The notes under the pieces: generated by a model
What the model was told of the DNA's origin: nothing
Seen by the model: the letters and a program-made list of their open reading frames with translations, nothing else
Databases searched by the model: none
Shown: piece by piece, positions 28,850 to 39,989 of the stretch
Position numbering within the stretch: position 1 is the first letter of the stretch
How the letters are laid out: each line of letters begins with the position of its first letter
Made by a program: the position numbers and the translations under genes
Assembly: GCF_963662255.1 (NCBI RefSeq)
Contig: NW_026912108.1
Span: 665,517 to 729,516 of the forward strand
Direction: 5' to 3'
DNA length: 64,000 nt
From: Cinclus cinclus
Taxonomy: Eukaryota; Chordata; Aves; Passeriformes; Cinclidae

Positions 28850-31735
28850 AACTATGGGGAGGGGTGGGTTTGGCAAGGGCGGCAGAGGGTCAGTCATGCA
28901 AGGGTTGGGCTTGAATCAGTGCCCATTGCAAACAGCATATTGCAAAAGCCGTACAGGTCAAACAGTATCCTATAAAAACAGAAGCACGGCAAGGAATAGC
29001 AAAGACTATTGATAAATTCTATAATATCAAACTCTAGAAGAATGTGAATCAGAATATAATACACCAATATTCCCAGTAAAGAAACCCAATGGGGATTATA
29101 GGCTAGTACAGGATCTAAGGGCAATAAATAAAATAACTAGACATTTATCCAGTACACATTGTTGACATCTGTAAAATAGATATATAAATGGTTTACTATA
29201 ATTGATCTAAAAGATGCTTTCTTCTGCATACCCTTGACAAAGAAAGTAGGAAACTGTTTGCCTTTGAGTGGGAAAATCCAGGAAATGGAAGAAAAACCCA
29301 GCTCACCTGGACATGACTACCCCAAGGATTTAAGAACAGTCCGACCCTATTCAGAAACCAACTGGCAAAGGAACTAGAGATCTGGACCAAAGAGGGGCAA
29401 GTACTGAAAGACCAATACCTTTTGTTGCAGTATGTTGATGATATACTGATAGCAATAGAAGAAAAGGCAACCTGCATGAAGGGAACAATTGAGATTTTGA
29501 ATTCACTGGGAATGGGAGGGTACCAAGTGTCTAGAGAAAAGGCACAAATTGCCCAACAGACTGTAATTTACCTGGGATGTGAAATCTCACAAGGACAGAG
29601 AAAACTAGGTACTAACCATATCCAAGCTATTTGTGCTATTCCAGAGCCCCAGAATCTTCACGAGCTGCGAATCTTCCTTGGAATGGCAGAGTGGTGTAGT
29701 CTGTGGATCAAGGACTATGGGCTAATTGCCAAACCCCTGTATGAAGCTCAAAAGACACAGCCCTTCACTTGGGGCAAACCACAGAAAGAGGCCTTGGTAA
29801 AATTGAAAGAAGCACTGACAATTGCTCCAGCATTAGGGTTACCTGATCTGTTTAAAGGCTTTCAGCTGTTTGTACATGAAAGGCTTCACCTGGCACTGGG
29901 AGTCCTGACTCAATGTTTGGGAAGCTGGAAAAGGCTGGTGGGCTATTTTTCCAAACAACTTGACAATGTAAGTGCCGGATGGCCTTCATGTCTGCGGGCA
30001 GTCGCAACCACTGTAATGTTGATACAAGAAACCAGGAAACTCACGATGGGAAGACACATAGATGTCTATGTGCCACACACGGTAACCACTGTTTTAGAGC
30101 AAAAGGGGGGGGACACTGGCTATCTCCAAGCAGGATGATAAAATTCCAGGTAATCCTGACCAAGCAGGATGATGTCACATTAAAGACAACTAACTTTTTG
30201 AATCTAGCCTGGTTCCTAGGTACCACAACTGAAGAAGGCCCATTAGAGCATGACTGTGTAGAAGACCTAAAAGATGTCCCATTAGTGCAACCAGAGTGGG
30301 AGTTATTCACAGATGGAAGCAGCTTCATGGGGAACTGAATCAGATACGCTGGATATGCGGTAACAACAATCAGTACAGTAGTTGAGGCAGAAGCATTACC
30401 ACCAAACACATCTGCCCAAAGGGCAGAACTGATTGCCTTAACCAGAGCACTAGAATTGAGTGAAGGGAAAAAAGAGAACATATGGACTGACTCAAAATAT
30501 GCTTTTGGAGTAGTACATGTGCATGGAGCACTGTGGAAAGAAAGAGGACTGCTGTCTTCTCAGGGTATGCACATTAAACATCAAGACACAATCCGGTAAC
30601 TAATAAAAGTAGTGCAAAAACCTGAGCAAATGGCAATTATACACTGTAAAGCACACCAGTCAAGAGGTTCTAAAATTTGTGAGGGAAATCGAAAGGCAGA
30701 CTGGGCAGCCTGACAGGTTGCTCAAAAGGTGCAAACAGCAATGGCATTGATACCTTTAAAACTTAATGTATCTCAATTCAATTTGCCTCCAAAACCAAAA
30801 TATTCAGAAGACAAGAGACTGGGACGTTTGCTGAATGCACAAAAGAATTCAGAAGGGTGGTATGTAACTACACAAGGGCAAACAGTGGTATTCCCCCCCC
30901 CCCCCCCCCCCCCCAATAATATGAGAAATTTTACAAGTTAAACATAGTGAATGTCATTGAGGTGCAGAAGCACTGGTGAAATTGCTAAAACAAAATTTAA
31001 TCTCAGTATGAATGTTAACAATGGCAAAATCAGTAATGACAAAATGTGAGATTTGCTTGAGAAACAACCCAGTGGCTAGACAACAGACACAGCTAGGAAG
31101 AATTCAGGTAGGGATAGAACCAGGAGACTATTGGCAGGTAGATTTTGTAGAGTTACGAGAACCTCAAGGATACTCGATAATATCTCTTAATGGGGGTTGA
31201 CACATTTTCTGGATGGCCAGAAGCCCTTCCCTGTCACTCAAACCAAGCAAAAGAAACAGCTGAATGGTTACTACAAGAGATCATTCCCAGATTTGGGGTG
31301 CCTATAGGGATATCATCAGATAGGGGCCCACATTTTATAGCCACAGTGGTAAAAGAGGTGAGTAGGTTGCTAGGAATAACCTGGGACATCCACACACCAT
31401 GGAGACCCCAGTCAAGTGGACAGGTAGAGAGGATGAATCAGACATTAAAGAGGCAAATCAGTAAAATATGCCAAGAAGCCAAACTGCCATGGCCACAAAC
31501 TTTACCCATAGCAATGCTGAGGATTTGGATAAAGCCTAGAAGTGGGATGTTAGTCAGTCCTTATGAGATATTGTATGGGAAACCATATGAATCTCCCGAA
31601 CCTAATCCAAATGTATATGTCACAGGGAAGCAGGAAGTGCATAATTATGTTCTGTCTCTTGGGAAAACTTTAGCTCAGCTTTCGAGTGCCCTCATGTGGA
31701 ATAGGCCACTGACTCTTTGAGAATCCAGTTCATGA
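28850..31735 (+). pseudogene. pol: Class I provirus pol
   Basis: RT fragments from about 28900, with YVDD at about 29431-29442 and the connection domain to 30138. RNase H (DGSSFMGN near 30318) carries many stops. A run of 22 C (30893-30914) interrupts it before the integrase zinc part (31012-31200). The integrase core (31190-31720) keeps the second Asp (SDRGPHF) and the Glu (GQVERMNQ). At least six frame breaks are present, so it cannot make an active enzyme. Confidence 0.85.
30893..30914. repeat. Poly-C run of 22
   Basis: An uninterrupted C run inside the pol pseudogene. Confidence 0.9.
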
Positions 31736-31959
31736 CATCAATCTAGGAGACGACATGTACATTAAGACTTGGGACGAAGAACCATTAAAAGAAAGGTGGA
31801 GTGGACCCTACCAGGTGCTGTTGACCACTTTTACAGCAGTCAAGGTGGCTGGAGTGGATCCCTGGATACACTATACCTGAGTGAAGAAAGTCTGTCCTGG
31901 ACTGTGGACTGCACAAGCTGTAGGACCAACAAAGCTGCAGATAAGATGTGTTTAATTGT

Positions 31960-33800
31960 TTTAAATGATGTCAGGAATTGTGCCAATGCTCATTTTATGG
32001 TTATTAATATTAATGTCACCAGCTGGAATTAATGTTACTTTGGGATATGGAATGCAAAAGGATCAACTGACCACTCTTCATTCCAGAATGAAGAGGGAGG
32101 TCCAGGCAGAAACTCAGGTGATAAAAGTTTCCAATGCAATTTGGGCTGAGAATGTAATGATTGGATTAGTCAAAGACTTTGCCACAATGCAAAACACCAA
32201 TACCGAAGGCAGCGGGAGACCTAATAAGCTGGGGAATCCTAACATCAAAATTATCTGAAGTACAAAAGAACAAAACAATGCATGTAAACAAGTACCACAG
32301 TCGAGGCAAATAATCAAGGAGACCTGGAAAGTAATAGGGGAATGGACGAGGCCTTTGAGAAAACAGGACTGTATTTCAAGTCATGGAAAGGTAGGACAAA
32401 TCATAGAATAGTGGGTTGAAGATCAAAACCTTGCAAACTGGGAATGCTTCTTGCCACGCTACAAAAAGATTAAAGAGAATATCACAGAGAATATCCACTC
32501 TTGTATGGAAGTGTGAGGAAAAAGATTGGAAAGGTCAAACAGAACCCTGGGATAGTGTGTGGTCCATGAGTATACTTCAGAAATTTCAATATACGGCAAA
32601 TACCCCTTGGTGCATTAAAATGGGAAGGACCTGAGAATGAAACAGATCCAGCAGTGATGAACACTGCCATTAGCAGTAGAATAAAGGCAGAAATAGTGAG
32701 TTGGTGGGCATGTAATAAAACTTATGATTGCACTTCTGACAACATAAAGGTAAAACAAATGCCACCACTAGCAGTAGCCTTGCAAATTGGTTGTGCCTGC
32801 AGAGGGATCAAACACAAACGAAGTAAAGTGAATGATAAGATAATAGTGGGATGTGGCAAGAGCACAATCCAAAGTTCAGGACAATTTGTATGGGCAACAA
32901 GTGATGGTACCTGGACAACACATCTGCCTGTAGATTTGGGAAAGTAAAAGAAATTACCTGGGCCTGCCTACTTTATGTCCAGTTTGGAAAAAAATCCCCA
33001 TTTAAAGGAAAACATGAACTTCTGCAGATAAGAACAAGATGAGAAGTTCCAGATCAGGATGAAACTTGGCAAGAACCCTCCAGTGGAGTGGAATTTGGGT
33101 GGGCCCGAGAGTCTTTATTCGGTCCTATAACAAACTACCAAAATAGAGAAATGTTATATAAACTTACAGGTCAAGTAGATACACTAGAAAGAGTCACCCA
33201 GGAAGGATTTGAAGAACTAAATGTTCACTTACAAGCAACCACAAAAATGACTTTACAAAACCGATTGGCCTTAGATACGTTACTCCTTAAAGAGCACGGG
33301 GCATGCGGATTTTTAAATGGACAAATTGATCGTTGCTGAATCCACATCCCAAACATAACTGCAGATGTAGAATGTTATATCAATCAGTTGAAACAAATAA
33401 GGTATTAGGCACAGAAGAACAAAAGGACTTGACTACGAGCTGGTTAGACAAAATCTTCAAAGGGTTAGGATGGAATGTGAGTTCATGGGTTAGGTCTATC
33501 ATTGAGAATTTGGTAATCTTACTAATTATGTTCTTAGTGATTTGGTTAGTCTACAGAATCCTGAAAAGAGAAATACAGAAAAGGATATCCTGGAACTGAA
33601 AGATAATGAAGACACTGACACAGGACAGAAATCCACACCCATCATCTTCAGGTTCCTCGGTTTGTGACAACATCCATGACCATGGTTACAACAACCATGG
33701 ATTTGAAGACGAACATCAAGTAAAAACTCGGAAGCCAAGAGGACTGTATCAAGTGAAAGCATTTGCACTTATTATAGTGAAGTAAAAATACTTTCAAAGG
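31960..33800 (+). pseudogene. env: Class I provirus env
   Basis: Surface-protein remnants (31965-32960) and a transmembrane subunit (33088-33599). The latter has a heptad region, the LQNRLALDTLL immunosuppressive-type motif and a cysteine motif ended by TGA at 33337-33339. The membrane anchor (LVILLIMFLVIWLVYRIL) reads in another frame and ends at 33599. Multiple frames and stops make it non-functional. Confidence 0.8.
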
Positions 33801-33807
33801 GGGGAAA

Positions 33808-34264
33808 TGATAGCATAGGGTTAAAAATGTTTCCAAAATCATGGGAATTGTATAGATTCAGGTGATGGTAAGAAAGGTTGGGTCTGGTAGGCCTGGGAAT
33901 GGGAACTAGGCCCTGGGAACAAATTAGATCAGGTGAAACTGCACCTGCGTAATCAACATATGATAAATGATACGACTGTATGGTAGTTGAATATAGTTGT
34001 TGTTTAATTGTAATAAGAATCACAAGAAAAGGTGTTTGGGGGACCTGATGAAAAGTACAATAATTCATGCTTGGATAAGATCAATGTATACAACAATATG
34101 AGTTTAATAATTAATATACAGTTACATAATTAAAAGGGTATAAAATCATGTTCATCTCAAATCCATGTCGGAGTCAGATTTGGGTTTGTAGCCCAGCTCC
34201 CAGAGCTTTTCAATAAATGCACCTGCATATAATTATCCTGTGATTATGTGTTTCCACGCTAACA
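33808..34264 (+). repeat. 3' LTR of the class I provirus
   Basis: TGATAGCATAGGG...CGCTAACA, directly preceded by the polypurine tract CAAAGGGGGGAAA (33795-33807). Confidence 0.92.
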
Positions 34265-34960
34265 GGGTGGTTTCCCTCCCCCTTTCTTCCCTGGTGAATT
34301 GGATATTTAATATAGATTGTAATTCCATCCAATTATACCTACTTAGTCTGAGGAATTGATCTAGTCTCTCAGATACCCCTGTAGGATCTTCCAATAGTTT
34401 TCCCATCTCTTTTTTTTAGTTTCTTACCTCCCCTGTGTTCAAGGGAACATTTACAAATCCAGTTAATTCAGTCTGTTGTCCCGCTAATGGGACTTCCCTC
34501 AGGGGGTAAAGGGGAGCCTTTGTGTCATTATCTCCCTCCTCTCTGCTGATCCTATCGCTCCTGGTATTTCTTTGACTCCAGGGAGTCCTTTGAGCTATTG
34601 GAGTAACAGAAGGGGAGGGAGCAGAGACATTGGGGGGGGGGGGTGTCTCCTGTATTTTTTGTATTTATATGGAAGTGGGAGATTATCAAGGGATTCCCAG
34701 GTAACCTTTTTTGTTATCCTCATCCTCTTTTTCCTTGAACGCACATCCCGAGAATGGTTTATGCTGTTCTGTCCACAGAGCAGCACAGTCACATTCCTCT
34801 CTCATAAATGGTTCTTTACAAGCAACATATGTGTTTAATGCTCGACAAATCCACCCCTCAAACGATCTGAACATGGCCCAATACAGATTATCTCTACGGA
34901 TCATTTCTTTGGTCCACTTTATTAAACAAATATTGAATCAATTTTTCTTTACTTTTTCAT
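34265..34960 (-). pseudogene. gag: Inverted gag fragment of another class I ERV
   Basis: On the minus strand: matrix-like sequence (34904-34686), a proline-rich linker with PPPPM, then the start of capsid with PLREVP and NVPLNTGEVRN (34530-34400) down to the LTR edge at 34265. This order and these motifs are typical of gamma-type gag. It is broken by stops and is truncated at the LTR. Confidence 0.7.
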
Positions 34961-35323
34961 TTGTATAATTCCCTTGTGTCTCAACGTCATTCCCAAAGGG
35001 CTGCCCGGTGGTATTTCTGGCAACCTACTGGTCGGGTTTTTTTTGTTTTTTAAATTTAAGAACTTTGACCCCTTCATGGGTAGTTTGGACTTAAAACCTT
35101 ACTCTTTCTTTGTCCTATTTTTACCTCAAAGGAGTGTTTTGAGGTATTTGTGCTCCCCCTTGTATTCTGCCTCTCCATGGGTCAGGATGGGAAGGAATTC
35201 TGCCTCTACCTGGGCTTGGGATGGGAAAAAGCAGCTTTTTCCCTCTGCCCCTCTGACTCCTGTGTTGCTCTCCCCCCTTTTTCCCCCCCAAGTCCCACCT
35301 CTGCCTGAGATGGGATGGAAAAA
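34961..35323 (+). other. Unassigned sequence and short minisatellite at the class II provirus insertion site
   Basis: 35165-35320 has repeats around CTGCCTCTACCTGGG..TGGGATGGGAA. The same phrase resumes after the provirus at about 44374-44410, so the provirus inserted into this repeat. Confidence 0.5.
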
Positions 35324-35968
35324 TGTGGGAGTCCAGAGTCTTCCCCTGGCTTCCCTGGATGCCTCCAGACCCTCCAGGCAGGGGGCTCAGAGGGCTTGGT
35401 ATAGTGCCCAAGACCCCTGGGGACTGGATTTTAGTCCCTGGAAAAAATTACCAACATTGCAGGAAGAATTACAAGTCACAAAAATTAAGTAGAGTATAAA
35501 TTAGATTGTTAGAAGGTAGAAAAGTGAGTTTTTAGAAATGTTTATATTAGGGGCTTTAAAGCTAAGATGGAGGACTTTGGGCATGGTATGTCTTTTCTTC
35601 TTCTTCTTCATGTCATCCACCTTCTGAGTCAGGATGGCATTACTGGATTGGTTTGGGACAAAGTTGGACAGTGTAATAAAGGTGTCATGTGTTGGACAGT
35701 AATTGTAAACATTAGGTATGTAATTTATAGTATAAAAGATACGTCCTGCCCCAAGGGCATGGAGAGTGTGCCTTGGATCAAGCTACTACACAGACCTCTG
35801 TTAGTTAAAGAATTTCTTAGATAAGAAAGAATAAACAACCTTGGAAACCACAGAAAACGGCTTCCTAATTCTTCTTCGGTGCTGGAGCTGGGAAAACTTG
35901 AACTCTAAACCACCTAAATGTCCTGTTGTGGGTGATCTCCAGTTCAGGAGACCCCACAGACAGTGACA
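35324..35968 (+). repeat. 5' LTR of the class II provirus
   Basis: TGTGGGAGTCC...CAGTGACA, 645 bp, with an AATAAAC signal near 35830. Confidence 0.93.
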
Positions 35969-35970
35969 TC

Positions 35971-35988
35971 TGGCGTCCCTGGGTGGGC
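35971..35988 (+). other. Primer-binding site, tRNA-Asn type
   Basis: TGGCGTCCCTGGGTGGGC is complementary over all 18 bases to the 3' end of vertebrate tRNA-Asn including CCA. It lies two bases after the 5' LTR. Confidence 0.8.
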
Positions 35989-36221
35989 ATGGCTCACAAA
36001 TGTGACCACACACCCTGAATAACAGAGAGAGGCACACCACTGGAGAAGACTGCAGAAATTTTGACCTCTGCTGAGAGAAAGCCAGCTCCAGATTCGACTC
36101 GGAAGGGAGGAAACCCGGGAACTCCTCACCCCTGTGCCCGACTGGCCAGAGATCAGGAAAAACCGTCCAGCTCGACTTTGAAGACTTGCCTTTGGGTAAG
36201 ACAGGTCAAAATTCAGAAACT

Positions 36222-39160
36222 ATGGGGGGTGGACTCAGTCAGGAACAAATAAGCCTTTTATCCACCTTAAAAGGTGTGGCATCTGCTCATCCCATCCCCA
36301 TCTCAGATAAAGAACTTAAGAATTTACTTTTGTGGGTCAGACTAAGGTATCCACATGCTGAAATAAATTTGTTATTTGAGCCAGGTTTTTGGCAGGAAAT
36401 CAATCGTTCTTTGTTTCACTTAGCAACTCTAAGAGACAGGGAGGCAATAAAGCTTTTGTCTCCTGCCAGGATAATGCTAAAAGTCCTATCTCGCAGAAAT
36501 GCGGGCTTATCCATTTGTCAGAGGGCAATCTAAGGTCCTCACCTAGCCATCAGCTGGGGGAGCGAGGTTTTTTACCGTCTTGCCATCAGCAAGTGGAACA
36601 ACAATGGTCTAGCCAGCAGCAGACCGTTACTGGTTATCAGCCAGTGGACGAACCTTGCTACCAGCAAGGTGCAATTAATATAGATGAAGGGCCTGAGGAA
36701 GGTCAAGGTATATGCCCTGAATTACTAGAATCTCCAGAATCACCCATTTTCCCTGAATTACCCACAGTACTTTATCCAAAGCCGGGAAAAATTAAGTTAG
36801 AAATATTTCCCAGCGTGTTAGAGCACCTAGACTTTCTTTTCTTTAGCCCTTCAGAAACCTTGTCCCCAGAAAGCGGGAGGGAGCTGCAGACGACTCCCGG
36901 GGAGGCAGGGGGGACAAGGGGGGAGGCGGGAAGCGCGAGAAAGGCAGATAATACCGCGGAAACAGCGGGGAGCGGAGCGGGCTCGGTGCGCGGCATTGCC
37001 GAGGTAGGCGGGACGCAGCCGTCCGCGGCGCCGACCGAGACGCGCGGATTGGCAGCGGCGGGGGGCAGAGCGGTCCCGGTCCCGGAGGCGGCGGGAAGGG
37101 CGGCCCAGACCGCGGCGAGCGCGGCAGCGGCGGTCCCGGCCCCAAGTGCAGCGACGGGGATGGAGACCCCGGCCCCGGCCCCGGTAACGGCGGGCGCGAC
37201 AGGGAGCGGCACATGCGCGGTGATAGTAACACAGGCAGTGGATAGCGCTTGCGCGGTGCGTGCGAAACGCGGCGAGCATGCGCGGGAGACTCGAAACTCG
37301 GAAGTGTCAGCGATAGGGACCGGGAACCCAGATACGGAGAGACGCCGTATAGGGCGTGGTAAAAACAAAGAAACCGCTCAGATGAGAGCCAATCAAGCTC
37401 GAAAGGGCATGAATTTAGTGACAGCGATAGTGATTACGATAGGAGAGGAGGCATGTCCAAGAGCAGGGCAGCGTCTTCTGGGCAGAGAGGAGGCGCGGTC
37501 GGGACAGGAGTGGCCACACCCCCGGGGCTCTGCGAGTGGAGCCGGGGCGTGCCCAAGCAAAAGGTGTTTCCATGGACACAGACTTGGTCGAGCCTCGGTT
37601 GCCATGGCAACGGCAACAGAAAAGTAGATTGTTACAAACGTATGCAGCAGCTCCATCTGGTGGCGGAACCCTAACATTACAAGACTTTTTTCCGATTTCT
37701 TATAAAAAATCGTCTTTTAAAAAGAAAATACAGGAAGTTCCTCATGAGCAACGGGATGATACATTATATATTACAGTGTCGGAGGGGATTCTGGCGTGGA
37801 CAGCAGATGCCAGTGCAAATCAAGGACAATTGGTTACAATACCAAAAGATGTTTTTTAGGCTTTTTTACAGCAGATGGGAACAACTCTGGAATCTCGTCC
37901 AAAGATGAGGGCAGATTTTCCACAGACTCTTCAGGCGACTCTTGAGTCACAGATGCTCGTTCCTCAGCCAGGACCAGGAACAACACAACAAAGAGTGCAG
38001 GTACCAGTGAGGCCCGTGAATAAAGCTGCAGCGTGGACACAAACACATCAGATGGCTCCTCTTTACAGGCCAATTTCCATGGAAGCACAGCCACCTGCAG
38101 CGCAGACATTAATAGATTGGGCACATATAAGGCTGAATCTAGCAAAAGATAATGTCCTGTGACTGGAACAGGTGACATCGCCATGCCAGTCAATTATGAT
38201 GTCCAAGGGCAAAATCCAAGGTGAGAAAGGTTGAATCATGAAGTAGTGAAATGTTTAATTAAGGCAATCAGGGACAATGGACTGGGATCTTCATATTTCA
38301 AACAGCTTTTGAAAGGTACTTTTAATATATATGAGTTAACTCTGTACGATCTCAAGTCTCTTGTTTCTCTGATTCTCACAGACACAGAGGAACTCATCTG
38401 GGACAACAGATGGAGGAGGGCTCTGCAAGAACTGAGAACCAGATATCAAGGTGGGCCGAATGCAGCTCTCACCTTGGCAGAATTAGCAGGTGATCCTTTG
38501 AAAAACAATCCAGCTCAGCAAGCGAGACTTCCATGAGAAGTGTTAACAGATATCAAAGAAGCTGCACGCAAGGCAATTCTGCAAATTGCACTAGCAGGCA
38601 TGCAGGACACAATTGATACAGACATCAGACAGGGCGTGTCTGAACCCTTCTCTTTATTCACAGACAGACTCACACAAGCCGTGAACAGGCAAGTCACTGA
38701 TGAAGCAGCCAAACCACATTTGTTAAAGAGTCTTGCATTTGCAAATGCCAATCAAGAATGCAAAAGAGTTATTAGTGCAATTCCTGGTCAGCCCTCTTTA
38801 TCAGAAATGGTTGAAGCCTGGAATAAAGTAGGCACTCCACAGCATATAGCTTCAAGAATACAAGAATAAATGGAACGAGTACTTCAAGCACAAAATGAAA
38901 ACTTTGAGCAGGTTCTTGTGAATTTTAAAAAGAAAAATAACTCCCCTGAAGGACAATGCTACAATTGTGGGGGTTTTGGACATTTTAAAAAAATTGTCCT
39001 CAGCTTGCAAAGACTGGCAAGCCATCAGAGCTTTGTCCAAGATGCAGGAGACGAAAGCATCTTGCAAGTGAGTGTTACTCTCAGACAGATGTTGATGAAA
39101 AACCATTACCCATTCCAGGAAACTTCGAAAAGAGTGCGGGTCGTCAATGTGCGATGACAG
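36222..39160 (+). pseudogene. gag: Class II provirus gag
   Basis: Starts at ATG 36222 with MGGGLSQEQ, a myristoylation-type N-terminus, and stops at 36531. The next part continues in another frame (36389-37627). 36880-37610 is a CpG-rich insert in an AT-rich gene. Capsid: N-terminal domain 38231-38536 (GTFNIYELTLYDLK), C-terminal domain 38540-38869 with the major homology region (IRQGVSEPFSLFTDRL). Nucleocapsid: first CCHC knuckle at 38960-39000; its last Cys is lost to a frame change at an A run near 38986-38993, and a second knuckle reads in the other frame. A TGA lies between the capsid halves at 38534-38536. Confidence 0.85.
36880..37610 (+). other. CpG-rich insert within gag
   Basis: About 730 bp with very high GC and CpG content, flanked by AT-rich retroviral sequence. 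In the open frame it encodes Ala/Gly/Pro/Arg-rich low-complexity protein. A perfect palindrome GTTGCCATGGCAAC (RFX X-box type) sits at 37598-37611. Confidence 0.7.
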
Positions 39161-39540
39161 AAGTAATGGCAATAACACAGGGAACAACAACAGCACAGAC
39201 GGCACAATTGTTAGGGAACGTCAATCAGACTCCCTCTGCAAGACGCTTGCAGGTGTCCCCTGTGGCCGAGAATTATTACCACCCAGAGCACAATGCATCC
39301 TGGCAGCTTCCAAAATAATATGCTTCCTGAGTGGAGAGCAGAGATCGATACCTACAGGAGTCAGAGGATCTTCTCAGAAAAGGCAAGACTTTTTGATAAT
39401 AGGTAGAGACAGAAATAGTATTTTTGGTCTGATCATTTATCAGTCATTTCAGCAGAGTATAATGAAGATCTGACAGTTTTAGCTAGAGCTCTTCAGCCAC
39501 CATTAACTATTCCAGAGAATACTCAGCAAAAGCAATTGCT

Positions 39541-39939
39541 TTGCCACCTCACCCACTGGAACATCAAGTTATGACAGCATTAGGCCAAGATCATCCTTAT
39601 TATAATGATCATGTAGAAGTTCACACTACATGGCTGAAACACATAGGTCACAAACCAATTATTACTTGTGAGTTGACACATAATGACAAAAAACTAGTTA
39701 TCACAGGAATGCTTGATACAGGAGCAGACATCACACTTGTTTCATATATTTTCTGGCCAAGAGAATGGAATTTGGTAGTACCTTTGGGTCGAATCACAGG
39801 CATAGGAGGAAGCTCCGTATGTCTGCAAAGTGAGAATGCAATAGTAATCTCAGGGCCAGGAGGAAAACCAGCTATTACTCATCCTTTCATTGTGCAAAAG
39901 CCATTTACAGTATGGGGAAGAGACCTTTTGGCACAATAG
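39541..39939 (+). pseudogene. pro: Class II provirus protease domain
   Basis: Retroviral aspartic protease with the DTGAD active site (about 39718) and the C-terminal GRDLLAQ motif; ends at TAG 39937-39939. The domain looks complete, but the upstream sequence joining it to gag is broken. Confidence 0.8.
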
Positions 39940-39989
39940 GGCGTGAGTCTGAAAGTAGATTTTTAGTGGGGCTCACTGTGGCACTCACA

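Larger units (their letters stand above)
26320..34264 (+). mobile_element. Class I (gamma-like) provirus, heavily mutated
   Basis: LTR 26320-26781, leader, gag, pol, env, polypurine tract and LTR 33808-34264, all on the plus strand. The LTRs differ by roughly 5% plus indels (among them a block near 26385/33880), so this insertion is much older than the ERV-L provirus. The flanks do not show a target duplication: ERV-L integrase on the left, a class I gag fragment on the right. Confidence 0.9.

Noticed and set aside
36772..37368. Long minus-strand open frame across the CpG-rich gag segment
   Set aside because: GC-rich sequence rarely contains stops in any frame; the protein is Ala/Pro/Arg low-complexity and opposes a retroviral gene on the plus strand.
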